The translations under genes and the position numbers were made by a program. From Mytilisepta virgata (taxonomy: Eukaryota; Mollusca; Bivalvia; Mytilida; Mytilidae), in assembly GCA_028015205.1 (NCBI GenBank), contig CM051518.1, positions 51,818,372 to 51,882,371 on the forward strand: a stretch of 64,000 nt of DNA, written 5' to 3'. The first letter of the stretch is position 1, and each line of letters begins with the position of its first letter. Shown here piece by piece: positions 46,986 to 59,200 of the stretch. The notes below the pieces were generated by a model that worked only from the letters and a program-made list of their open reading frames with translations, was not told the origin of the DNA and did not search any database.

Positions 46986-49049
46986 GGGACATGTGAAAAG
47001 AACAGAATAAGCAATGTGAACACTGAATTAAAGTCAGTAAAACGTAGATAATACTTTATCTCCTTTCGTTAGGAGGATGTATATGTTGTAACTATTTGTA
47101 ATGACACTTCCGACGAATCTTACAACAAGTTATATGATTGTAGTTGAAATTGGACGTAAAACTTAATATGTTATTGAAGTTCAAAATGCAAAGAAAAAGT
47201 CTGCGTGACCTTCTGTTGGTGGTAGGCTGTTATGGACCTCTTGGTGTTTCTTAAATTAAGTTATAGAGTGAAAGTTAACTTATGTTTCATGTTTCATACT
47301 CACTTGTATCGTTAAGTTCTTGGGTTTCCGTTGATATTCTTCAGATCATTTTTTTTAATGGGGAATTAACAGCTTGCCGTCTTTCCTGGCTTTTCTGGTA
47401 TAACATACACAGTCCTATGCTATCTGCCTCATACTTTTTCCATTGTACACTGTTGGTATTTATTATAAGTTGAGTTTTAGAACCCGTTCGCTTTGTTTCG
47501 ATTCATTTACTATTACACAATGTGTTTATATAGAAGCTCACATATACACACGACTTGCTAACAGAGGATTGGTTTTAACCAATCTTTACAGAGCCAGACA
47601 CTTGGGAAGGTGATAATAATGCGAACAAAATGAGCACAAACGAATTTCATTTACTATGACACAATGTATATAAACTATAATGTTTATATAGAAGCTCACA
47701 TATACACACGACTTGCTAACAGTGGAATGGTTTTAACCAATCATTACAGAGCCAGATAGGGACATGTGAAAAGAACAGAATAAGCAATGTGAACACTGAA
47801 TTAAAGTCAGTAAAACGTAGATAATACTTTATCTCCTTTCGTTAGGAGGATGTATATGTTGTAACTATTTGTAATGACACTTCCGACGAATCTTACAACA
47901 AGTTATATGATTGTAGTTGAAATTGGACGTAAAACTTAATATGTTATTGAAGTTCAAAATGCAAAGAAAAAGTCTGCGTGACCTTCTGTTGGTGGTAGGC
48001 TGTTATGGACCTCTTGGTGTTTCTTAAATTAAGTTATAGAGTGAAAGTTAACTTATGTTTCATGTTTCATACTCACTTGTATCGTTAAGTTCTTGGGTTT
48101 CCGTTGATATTCTTCAGATCATTTTTTTTAATGGGGAATTAACAGCTTGCCGTCTTTCCTGGCTTTTCTGGTATAACATACACAGTCCTATGCTATCTGC
48201 CTCATACTTTTTCCATTGTACACTGTTGGTATTTATTATAAGTTGAGTTTTAGAACCCGTTCGCTTTGTTTCGATTCATTTACTATTACACAATGTGTTT
48301 ATATAGAAGCTCACATATACACACGACTTGCTAACAGAGGATTGGTTTTAACCAATCTTTACAGAGCCAGACACTTGGGAAGGTGATAATAATGCGAACA
48401 AAATGAGCACAAACGAATTTCATTTACTATGACACAATGTATATAAACTATAATGTTTATATAGAAGCTCACATATACACACGACTTGCTAACAGTGGAA
48501 TGGTTTTAACCAATCATTACAGAGCCAGATAGGGACATGTGAAAAGAACAGAATAAGCAATGTGAACACTGAATTAAAGTCAGTAAAACGTAGATAATAC
48601 TTTATCTCCTTTCGTTAGGAGGATGTATATGTTGTAACTATTTGTAATGACACTTCCGACGAATCTTACAACAAGTTATATGATTGTAGTTGAAATTGGA
48701 CGTAAAACTTAATATGTTATTGAAGTTCAAAATGCAAAGAAAAAGTCTGCGTGACCTTCTGTTGGTGGTAGGCTGTTATGGACCTCTTGGTGTTTCTTAA
48801 ATTAAGTTATAGAGTGAAAGTTAACTTATGTTTCATGTTTCATACTCACTTGTATCGTTAAGTTCTTGGGTTTCCGTTGATATTCTTCAGATCATTTTTT
48901 TTAATGGGGAATTAACAGCTTGCTGTCTTTCCTGGCTTTTCTGGTATAACATACACAGTCCTATGCTATCTGCCTCATACTTTTTCCATTGTACACTGTT
49001 GGTATTTATTATAAGTTGAGTTTTAGAACCCGTTCGCTTTGTTTCGATT
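46731..49049. repeat. Tandem array, three 773-bp units, nearly identical
   Basis: Units occupy 46731-47503, 47504-48276 and 48277-49049: exactly three copies of 773 bases. A 63-codon frame beginning MFHVSYSLVSLSS appears in each (47282, 48055, 48828); the only difference seen within it is one C-to-T change in the third copy that turns Arg into Cys. Such uniformity means recent duplication or active homogenisation. The translated frame is hydrophobic, but I do not recognise it and it is probably not a gene. The array could equally be a satellite seed or an assembly artefact of a longer or shorter array. Confidence 0.92.
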
Positions 49050-50889
49050 GGTTCCCTTAACTGTTTTGTTGTTTTATGGTGTTTAATATACACACTGAAG
49101 GTAATACATGTGCACTCAAAGCTAGGGTTATTTATATCAAAAGATAAATATAATTTGACATAATGCACAATATTTTCACCCTAGCAACGATCTATCGAAC
49201 TCTTGGGACGAACTTCTTTCAATTCGCATCGTACGATCCATATTTCAGTACTGACAGATGACAATTGTCTTTATGAAATGCAAATATTAAAGCCACGATG
49301 TTTTATAAAATTCATAAAACAGGTATTTACCAGTTGTTATTTAAAAGATCTATTTAATAATAATAAAGTTACCCTTCCAAAATGTCTTTACACTAAAGTG
49401 TATTCAAAGGAAAAAGTAAAATTGGGTCAAATATAGAAAACTGTGCTAATCTACCACCCTAAGCAGATATATGACAGTCCAAATATTAATATTAGAAGTA
49501 ATCTTATTAGGATACATTAAGACTCCAATATCACAAAATTCTAGCAAAAATTTATCAGAAGGTAAGTAAAATATTCCTTGACCCTTACCATCAAGCCAAA
49601 GAGGATATGCAATAAAGTAACAGTTATATCCAAATTTGGGATACTGAATTCTCTGGGGAAAAATACTAAATAGAAATGTGAATACATATTTTATTAACAC
49701 TGTTCTGATTTCTACTCAATAAGATTGATAACTTTGGTTGTGTTATACTGTTATTTCTAACAAGAAGTACTAACAACCAGGGTTTTATGATTTATTAAGA
49801 TCTAACATGTCCTATACATGTACTAGCTAACTTCACCAATAATGTAGACCTTTAAGATTTTAAACATAAAGTAATTGATTTGTAATAATTTGGAACGATC
49901 CACTCCTAGGTATCTCCACTTGTAATATGGACCTTTAAGTTCTAAATAGTAGGAATTAACACGATAGTGTGTAAGCTCCTGTCCAAAAGAGAAAAATATC
50001 TGTATTTGGTTTGCAAAAATGTTTGTTTCAGATCAAGAAATTATTAATTAAAATATCAGGATTTTCAAAAGAATCAATCTAAATTTCAAAATATCCTACT
50101 GTTTTGACAATACCGTTCAAAGATTTAATTTCTTTTGACAATAATATTTGATTTAGAATTAAAGAGATTCACTGATTTCTAGCCTTTTAGAAATATACGT
50201 GCAACAAACCTTATAAATAAACAAAGACAACTCAACCACCGTTTCTTTTCGAAAAACTTCAATGCCGCATTTCTTTACAAAGTTGAATGAAAAATATTTC
50301 ACTTTTTACAAAAAATGTTGCCAAAATTAAAACATTTAGTAACCAAAGTACATTTGTACCTAAAACTAGTGAAGACTTAAAACAAAATCTTAAAACTTAT
50401 GTAATTTTGAATAGCGGCCTGTTCAATTTGTGCAATTTTGTTGCAGTTTTGTGTGGTCGCGGTTACGCTTGTTCCAAATTCGGAAACTAACCAATAAATT
50501 CTTTTATTACATAAAATTTTAAAAGAAAATTGTTGCCATTTCAAATCATTCCGCTAAGAAAATAATAACTTGGAAAAATAAAACTACTAAATTATCGACC
50601 AATGAACTCCTTCGTTTCAAAAACGTACGGTTAACTAGTGAAAGAGCACGGACCATGAAAACCAAACTTAGAATACATATAACACTCTATGGAACGTAAT
50701 TAGGTGTTGATGATGAATGAAACAAGACTCAATGCTCCACGAAACAAAATATTTAACAGTTTTCATATCTGGGTTGTCACCATTTCTCAATGAACATCAA
50801 TGGCGTCGCAAAGTGGCGCCACTATAGTACGACTTATAGTAAGAAAAGTGTTAAAGTTTTTACCCGTAGTGCGTAATAATGAGCAAATA
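49050..50889. other. Intergenic DNA right of the array
   Basis: The minus frame 48887-49168 spans the array edge and reads out of the third unit, with no domain. Frames at 49203-49436 (+), 49446-49700 (-) and 50287-50490 (+) are unsupported. No gene seen. Confidence 0.4.
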
Positions 50890-51289
50890 TATATTTGCCA
50901 TTTTTAACTCTGTTGAAATTGCCTATAAATGCAAAAGAAAACGACAGCTTAATTTTAGTTTATTTGTGTTCACGGTATAATGAATGCAGTGGTAGCATTT
51001 TGTGTACCCGGTGCAATTTGGGTTCTCTCATGTTACGAATGTTAATGCTGTTTGAAATGTATAAAGATAGAATTAATTCTAGACAATGTGGAACCTTAAA
51101 ATATCCAGGTATCTTTGTATATATTTTAACAATGAGTTGTGATTCATTTAAGTTTGTAACTATTGTTGATAAAGTGGGATTTGTTCTAAATATGAAATAT
51201 GAATTTGTGACATTAAACGACAATAATTTGTCAATCAATGTTGCACTTAGTAGTCGTATTTCTGATCTATTATGAAAGGTTCCGAGCCA

Positions 51290-51660
51290 AAGAAAGCTTC
51301 TTGTGATACCGATTTCGTTCAAAAGCAGATTCAAGAACAAAAAAGGTTCCCCACCTTTCTTGACGGAGGCGTGCCTGTTGCACCCTCGTACGATGTGTAC
51401 ACATCACAGCTTGTACGTTTTGAACGAATTTACGCAAGGTTATAAAATTTTGACGAGCGAAACCATACCATTAGTAATGCTTTTTAAAGTTTCATAATAG
51501 ATATCGGCATCTGTTAGCTAAATACCCGGTTCCCAGAAAAAGCATTTATCATGATCGGGTTTTCTCGTCCTGGTTTCTATTGTGATATCGTGAATAAATG
51601 GAAGTGTCTTGTAAATAACCCACAGAAACTTGGAAGTTACTTAAGATCTTTTCGCAGTAA
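51290..51660 (+). pseudogene. Reverse transcriptase C-terminal remnant
   Basis: From about 51340 the frame gives RFPTFLDGGVPVAPSYDVYT and SQLVRFERI, then, after stops and shifts, GFSRPGFYCDIVNKWKCLVN. These match the order (FLDxDVPxxPSYGVYISQLVR; GLSEPEFYGDLVYKFKK) of the C-terminal region of reverse transcriptases in cnidarian and mollusc retroelements, recalled from family knowledge. Several in-frame stops make it non-functional. The 126-codon frame just upstream (50895-51275), and its antisense twin, may be part of the same relic but cannot be aligned by eye. Confidence 0.6.
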
Positions 51661-52999
51661 GGAATACAAATTGATTAATTCTGTAAAAATGCTCTTTTTC
51701 CACATGACTTGAAGACTTAAATTTATACTGGCCTCTCAAGAATGTTGTCGGTTTCTATTGAACTCTGTGACGAGATAGCATCAAACCATTTCTGTGTGTG
51801 TTATTTCTTACCTTTTTGTTCAATAGACCGACAGCAGCTATGAGAACCCAAGTGAACGTAATGGGCCACAAATTTTAATTTCATGCAATTATTGCATATG
51901 TAACTTAATGATATAACATGTATATCTTAGATGAAAAAAACTGTTTTTCACCTTATTGTCTTTTCATCTCTATTATTTGAAAAATGTTCACTGTCACTTC
52001 GTTTAGTGTTCATGGTTCGTTTTGGACAAATTCAACCGGGAAAAATAATAAGAAGAAGAAAAAGAAAGGTAGTAAAAACTGTAAGTCTCCAACTTTTGTT
52101 TAGGAGACTTAATAAGACATGTTAAGAAACGGAATAAAAAATACGAATTTCGTTTAGGAGACATAATCTTAATAAACCTAAATTTATTTTCTGTCGATGC
52201 CATTAGGGACTGTCGGGTTCTCAGCTAAATTATGCAAATATTCTTACGGTTCATAAAGTATTCATGTTTTATGCGCTCTTCGTTATACATATTTACTACA
52301 TTTTTGTACATATACGTATGAATTCTGAATTATCCATAGCATATAATATTAACATTGTCGCTTTTTTGAAATTCATGGATAGGCTTCTTGTCGTTTTGCA
52401 TCGACTTAAAAATACATATGTAGAGTATTTTCAGTAGATAAATCATGTGTCCAAATTCATTTAAAAACTATATATACATTGTACTTCTGGTTTAACTTCA
52501 GTAAACGGTTGATTATGAAGTGACCAAAATATCACTGAAGTAAAGTTAGACAATAAAATCTTAACACATTTCATAACTTCCCTGAAAGACCCGTGGAGAC
52601 AAAATCATAATCTTTACCGATTTTCTTTCAGATGACAAATTATACAATAATACAAATTGGTTAAAGCATAAGCGATGGTATGTTATCTTTTCAGTTAAAA
52701 GACCAGGTCTCATAGTTCAGAGGCAATCAACAGTTAAAGAACAATCGTGGTAACGTGTCATGGAATACTTCATAGTTTTTTGTTGAACTTTTGATTTTTG
52801 TACGCTTTACACTACACTTCCACATGATAATCTAAAATCAGTTTAGCAAGATCTAATTCACCGATGTTTCTGGACGAAACAAGTGATACAAACTTATGCC
52901 TATCTAGTATTAAAGAGGAAAAGACGTTTTCCGTCAAAACCACAATGCCTCTAACAAAAGTATATGTATATGTATCTGTATATTTCAAGAAAAAGGACA
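51661..52999. other. Intergenic DNA, nothing firm
   Basis: GTTTAGGAGACTTAATAAGA and GTTTAGGAGACATAATCTTA near 52098 and 52154 form a short direct repeat. No gene or element boundary is recognised. Confidence 0.35.
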
Positions 53000-53300
53000 A
53001 ATATACCTAAGGAGCAATCAAAAAAACGTAATCCATTGGACAGACAAACCCGGGAAGACAAACGAACAACCACAAGCACAACAAATAAACACAGAAAACT
53101 AAAAACAATGAACAACACGAACTCCTATAAAAACCAGGAGTGAACCCAGGTGCTCCGGAAGGGTAAGCAGTTCCTGCTCCGTATACGGCACCCGTCGTGA
53201 AGTTCAACAAGGTCAATCCGATGGAAGTCACAAATCGTAGGAGTCACATGAAAGGTTACGACAGTGGGAACAGGTCCAACATCATGTTAGATATTGGAAC
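53000..53300 (-). pseudogene. Retroelement 3' tail, minus copy
   Basis: The plus strand shows GACAAACCCGGGAAGACAAA, AGGTGCTCCGGAAGGGTAAG, CTGCTCCGTATACGGCACCC and AACAGGTCCAACATCATGTT: the complement, in reverse order, of 30070-30330. The 74-codon frame at 53007-53231 (-) reads this untranslated tail and is not a gene. Confidence 0.75.
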
Positions 53301-54254
53301 ACTGTAATGGTCAATCAAAGAATTTATGTTTCACGAGCATTGCTCAAAATCAAAGCAATCATCTAAAATATTTCATAGACAGACGCTGTACAGAATGTCA
53401 AAATCCAAAAAACGACTAGAAAATGAAAACCAAAACGTAGCTAAGAAAGCATTCCACAGCTTCCAAAACATTCTGTAATTTTATAACTAAATTATTTTTA
53501 CCAGTAACGCAATACTAGCCACTGAGCTGCTGTGGGTAATACAATCAAGGACTTAGAATCCTAATTCAGAGACATCTGGTAAGTGGCGTACATATAAATA
53601 TGGGCATGGTGCCATGGTATATCAACCGTGTGAGTTCGAGACCACTCAACATATTGTCACCAAAACGTACATGTACACAAGGCAGTTTATTTAAGATTTT
53701 CATTAAATGAGTGGAAAAACCTACAGTATCGTAAACACCTTTCATAGCTAAATAGAGTCATTCTTGAAGAATCGAAAAAGGAAAACCGTAGACATGCAAA
53801 AGCAATAAAAAGTGTTATGCAAACCTCTTTGGTATCAGATACCACACTGAATAGCATTTGTGTCAGTGTAATGCAACTACTTTATTGATTGTAATATTGC
53901 TTTATAATTCACTTAAATGTGGTGATTGGACAAAAAGAAATACTTATAAATGCAGATTTATAATCTGGTCTGTTAATCGGCAAAGAAAAGGTATTAACTA
54001 ACATGCACTGTTATTTCATAACTTTCACTCATATCGTTGACCCCTCACCTATATATAGTTGTCGTTTTTGGTTCCTTGGTTACCTGTTAAATCTTGTGTT
54101 AAATTTGAATTGAATGTGTAGCATTATTCTAATTTTCACGCAGGAATACCAGTTTTGGGACCCACTTAGAGTTCATGTTGAAACGCAAAAGCCTCATGAC
54201 GATCTTTATTTCCTCCATTATGACTTAAACCATCTTCCTGTGATTATTTTATAT
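53301..54254. other. Intergenic DNA with a tRNA-like B-box scrap
   Basis: CGTGTGAGTTCGAGACCACT at about 53626 resembles the B box of the SINE at 21530-21640. The matching A box is not convincing. Nothing else recognised. Confidence 0.4.
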
Positions 54255-54545
54255 TCCTTATACCCGAATTTCTATGACAACGCATGATAACAAATAAACA
54301 ACAAAATGGAAAACAGAAAAGGTCAACAATAACAGCAAATAATCAACAGACAAAACCTCGGACAAAAAATAAGGTAAAAGAGCACAAAACACAAAAATAA
54401 GCACAAAAAGAGGCGTCATGATAGTCTGACTTGGTACAGACACTGAACAGTGGTGAGATTAAACCGGTTTTATGGGTACCCAAACCTCCCCTATCTATCT
54501 TGACACTCTGGTGTATAAAATATACTATGAAAGCCAACACAAAAT
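54255..54545 (-). repeat. Dispersed repeat, copy 2 of inverted pair
   Basis: The complement reads GGTACCCATAAAACCGGTTT, CACTGTTCAGTGTCTGTACC and TTTTTTGTCCGAGGTTTTGT, the same order as 3036-3180 on the plus strand. This copy is the longer of the two. The overlapping minus frames at 54258-54540 read through it and are not genes. Confidence 0.7.
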
Positions 54546-55469
54546 GGATCGCTCAGTATGTCGCCGGTCAATCATACCAGCAAAATGCAGATTAAAGGAA
54601 ATTGATTAATGGATTCCAAAACTTTAAAATATCGACAAAAGAATGTCCCGGGTCGGGTACATATATAACACCTCTTTCAAAACTTGATATTATAAATTGT
54701 ACTTATAGCTTTCAAAGAGGGTATTAAAATTTGACATCATATTCTATTGTGGCCTAAAAAAATATCTTCACTATCTAAAGTCAGGATCTTTCGCATCTTA
54801 TTGAATAATATTTTTATGTGTGTGTTAGTTTTCTCGTAGACATTTTGTTTAATTCGACGGCCGAGTTTTAAGTCAATCGGCATTCCACTTGGTACCATTT
54901 TGCCCATCCCCTGGCCGATTTTTTATATTTCATATGGAGGAATGAGAATCGTATCTCCTAATAAAAAAGATTTATCGGGTATTTTATAACCTTACGACAT
55001 TTAAACAATGAAATACGAAAATCATGTTTCATCAGATAATATTTAAATATTTGGAATCTATGTAATAGACTAGAGTTCCGTTCTATAATAGTTGAAAGTT
55101 TTCCGGTGCATTCTCCTTCAAAAATGTTTGTAAAATTTTGCTTGATTTCTAGGGAAAACTGGAAATCCTAGATAATTTGGATTCAAATGATGCCGTTTTC
55201 AAACTTCTTAGCTTTTTTGATACATTCTGTAGATCGAGTTCGACAATCGTGCTAAAAATACGATGACTTTAACTTTCTCATTGCTACACGTAATTTCCAT
55301 TTCTTGAATGGTAATACACAAGGATTGTTTGCTATGGCGTCCACATTTAGTATTTTATCGAATACTCTATTTCATATGCAAGTTACTTTACTCTTAAAAG
55401 AGGAATATTACTGTCTAAAAACTATTGAGACAGAATTGTGTTAGCTTTTATCAGAACTGAATCTTTGGA

Positions 55470-55640
55470 GTCGTCATCCCATATTGATTGATTGTTACGA
55501 AATTCCAATATCACAAATATCGTTGGACTTGTTTCCGCAATCGTTAACCTATTATTTCACCCATTTCCGACTAGCTATCACCGGATTGGCTTTGTTGATC
55601 AGACTCCGAGTCTCGTATACAGAACAAGTGGTTCTTACCT
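55470..55640 (+). pseudogene. Diverged retroelement 3' end
   Basis: TCGTTGGACTTGTTTCCGCA, ATCACCGGATTGGCTTTGTT and GTCTCGTATACAGAACAAG follow the order of 30070-30185 (ACGTTGGACCTGTTCCCACT, CACCGGATTGACTTTGTTGA, GTGCCGTATACGGAGCAGG). The two overlapping plus frames here are accidental. Confidence 0.65.
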
Positions 55641-55839
55641 TTTTTCGGATGATATTTTTTCATATAGTATATTTGTACAAATTGTACTGACTCATCCATG
55701 TAGGCAATAAAAAATTTCCAGATTGTGAGGTGGTTCTTATTTGGTAGTACTTTTGAAATATTAGCTCTGTCTGCTTTCTGTTAGGAAACAGTTATTATAA
55801 CTGCAGTGGTAAGTTAAATGATAAACGAACAAACATTAA

Positions 55840-55845
55840 TTTATT
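55840..55845 (-). promoter_or_regulatory. Candidate poly(A) signal of globin B
   Basis: AATAAA on the minus strand, 315 bases after the globin B stop codon, in an AT-rich context. It is a plausible end for a short 3' untranslated region; no GT-rich downstream element was checked. Confidence 0.4.
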
Positions 55846-56160
55846 GGATAATAAAAGCATGACGAATACAGACGTTATAAAATACATAACAAACTCATAC
55901 ATTCGAGGTACTCTTTCATATAGATTGTGACGTAGATTTCAAGTAAATTAATATATGTTTTCTGTATGGACTGGTCACATGACAAATATTCCTCCCCCCA
56001 ATGAGCAAAATCTTTAGATCAAGCACTGGTTTAAATACTATAAAATAATCATGGGACCAGTGCGGCTGATTGTCACTCACTTTCCAATAGTTTGACGCAA
56101 GGGAGTATTATGATGTATTATTTCTTGTCATGAGAAATTCTTTAGTCCCAAAAACGCTTA

Positions 56161-56292
56161 TTAAAATGTCATGGCCCGTTTCATTAACTGTGATATTAGT
56201 TTAAACAAGTCTGACCACGCCTCCTCCACCTCTCTGTTCCATTGTTCTTTCAAAGCTGGTTGTATTGCCCATATAAACTGTGGTCCTATCAA
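56161..56292 (-). CDS. Globin B exon 3 (helices G-H)
   Basis: After the acceptor TTTTTTGTAG the minus strand encodes, in phase 0, LIGPQFIWAIQPALKEQWNR then EVEEAWSDLFKLISQLMKRA and MTF before TAA: 43 residues. The EVEEAW block with its helix H tryptophan and the following LF are standard in neuroglobin/globin X-type proteins. It joins exon 2 (ending KVDYID) at the classical G7.0 intron. It is clearly a different paralogue from globins A and C, which lack this tryptophan. Confidence 0.93.
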   Translation of the reverse strand: MIGPQFIWAIQPALKEQWNREVEEAWSDLFKLISQLMKRAMTF

Positions 56293-59200
56293 CTACAAAA
56301 AATATTAATGAAAAAAATCAGTCTATTTGTATCGTATGGAACGTAGTTATGCTATATAAAAATTACTAAAGAGGTGTCTAATAAATTATTTGGCAACCAA
56401 TTTTGATGCATAAGATGTGCACATTTCGTCGATTTACCAATCATCAGTTGTACTCAATGCCTAAAATGTTGAAAACCAAAACAATAATTCAAAACTTCGA
56501 AGAGACAAATGCCAAAATAACCAAAAGAGTAGAGCCAAAAACATCTAAGTACAGAGCTATACACGACGGAGAAACTTCTTAGTTTTCACGAAATTTAATA
56601 TTTTTGTAACAGTAAATTTAAAGTATCAATTTCGAGCTAGTATCGCAATACAAGCAAGTGAGTTGGAGATACTTTCGGGGAATTTGGAATCCAATCTGAG
56701 TGATATCAATGCAGAGGTACTGATACAAATTTTGATGCACACCATGTTCACGTTTCATCGATTTACGACTCATCAGTTGCGCCCAAGCGACCGATTATTT
56801 CACTATTCCATAGTGATACCAAAAGTGTACACAATACCATAGCATCATTCTTGGAAACTAATCTTGAAAGTTTAACAGACCGTATCTTTATATCATCTTG
56901 AAAAACCCAGTTCACGACTGGTACTGATAAATTTGATTAGGTTACGTAATCGATAGGAACTTGCCAAAATTACCAGATCAACTGTCACTTTATGTAATAA
57001 TCTAGTTTTTTATACAGAATACCTGTTCATTAATCTTGCGTTATTTGATTAACTTAATTTAACAGATTTCTTCAATCAAAAAAGCTTGTGATAGACGAGG
57101 TTTGTGTTTTTGATCAATTGTTAATGAAATTACTCCAATAAACATCAAACTTGAATTCTTACGTGACTAAGTTCTGGAATTTTAAATTAATGAAGTGAAC
57201 ATTAAGTGTTCAATTAAGATAATAATGCAGAGCCCTTTTCAACGAATTTATTTTCCCTCTACATTCAAATAAATGTGTATTAGTTTCGATTCAAAACCAC
57301 ATAGGTGCATGGTTTTAAGTGGATGCCAACTGTGTTTTCCATACAGGCTAGATCATTCAACTCAAAATTTTTAAATTCCAAACAACAATATGAAACTTTA
57401 ATTACTGTATTTCAATGACCACAGCTGAATTTTAAATACAATAATATGCATGTGTTTTTTTTCTCCAATTATTGATGACATTTGTGAAATCCTACATAAC
57501 AAATAACTAATATTTTCAAGTAATGAAGAAAACAGACTAATGGTTATTAGAATTGAACTTTTCCGTTGAGATGATACATGTAGCATAGACTCCTATTGAA
57601 GACTTTTGTTTAAGGCATTCTTCAATCATGTTACTAGTTCCAATAGTCAGAAGTACATTGTACATTGTTTTATGTAAATGCCCATTGCTTGATACATACA
57701 AACTGATTTTATCAAGTCTTATTCAAATTTCAAGCGATATAGTATAATAAACATTGGCATTAAGGAATAAAGGTATATGCAAGAGTTAATGCTTTGAATA
57801 AATACCAATAAAATTATTGAAATGAATATGACTTATTTGAAGACAAAACTCCAGAAGCTAAAAGTAAACAAAGTAATGTTTGTTTAGATTAAATTTTTCC
57901 ATTAAGATGATATTGCAGCGAACTGTTCTAGACAACTTCTGTTTACACCCATCTCCAATTAATATTATTGGTTTCAGAACAGATCTATGCAAAATGGCGT
58001 GGTTTTATTTCGTAATACTTATCATACTTGATAAACAAATATTCAGAGGTTCTATAAGTTCCATATTTTATCTTGCCGCAAATGAATGATGTAAATTTAT
58101 TTTTTTTCAGGATCGTACATTTGTCTTGATTTTTTTTTCGAATAATGTTGATTAAATTCATCTGCACGTCCAATGCTAACAGCAAACATGTTTTTCTCTT
58201 CCTTGACATAACTATTTTACAGAGAAATTTTTGTACTAAAAATATGAAAAATGTTATGACCCTTTTCTTCCAATTATCCAGTTTCCTTTTCTGAAGGGTG
58301 TTATTCATCTTGTTTCAGGATTTTTTATAGGTGTAGTTGAAAGTCTTAAAGTAAACCTTATACATGTTAATAAATAAATATTTATATTTTTGGTGGGAAT
58401 TATGATGTCGAAACATTTGGTAGCCATCTTCAGTCTCGTTATCTACTTACATGTCTTCCCTTTTAAGTGACGATTTAATTTACTTGCAATTCTTCACTGA
58501 TTTTTACTGTTTACTTTTCCTGCCACTGACCCAGATGTGAAGGAGAGAATTTATAACTAATGTAGTCTAACGCTGCCACAGATGTAAGTGACTGTCCCAA
58601 ATAAAGAGACCTTTTTTGTTGATGTATGTTTATATTTTGGTACTTTTTGACTATGAATCTTTAAAGACGGTCGTGTAGAATGGATATGGAAATATGCGAA
58701 AGAAAAATGTCATTCACGATGAACGAAAAATAAAAATTGGGTCTGCACGTTGAATTTTTCTCAATTTGCTCGAAAACCTGTGAATATCTTCCTATCAGCA
58801 TGGTTACACGGAATTAAAAACTGCCAAAAAACGTTGCACGAAATTAACCCTGTACCGCCCCCCTTTAAAGCGTTGATCAGCATTTCATTACCTTGAAATA
58901 TAATAAGGTAAATGTATTAGTTAACCAACTAATACGTTGCAAGGTTTATTCCTCTTTAGTCATTAGTTGAAATAACATGACAAAAGAATTAAATTTTCAT
59001 TGAATAAAATTATAACAGACTAATGAAACAGGCTACCGAGTCCCACATAAACTTGTATGCTCAGCATCGTCGGTGTAAAAAAAAAAAGTATAAATAACTG
59101 TGTTGTGATAATTTATATGTTGTGTGACGTCCTTTTAACGTATTAAATCATGTATCCTGTTTAAATTGCCACAACAATGTCGGAATAGTTGGTAACTGAT

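Noticed and set aside
47282..49019. Three identical 63-codon frames as a tandem gene family
   Set aside because: They are identical because the whole 773-bp unit is identical, including non-coding parts; there is no sign that the frame is selected.
50960..51340. 126-codon minus frame
   Set aside because: Antisense to an equally long plus frame next to a reverse transcriptase relic on the plus strand; no domain in the minus reading.
53007..53231. 74-codon minus frame as a small membrane protein
   Set aside because: It lies wholly inside the retroelement's 3' untranslated tail, which is repeated at 30 kb.
57985..58308. 107-codon minus frame inside globin B intron
   Set aside because: Lysine- and isoleucine-rich as expected from AT-rich chance; no domain and no globin helix pattern.
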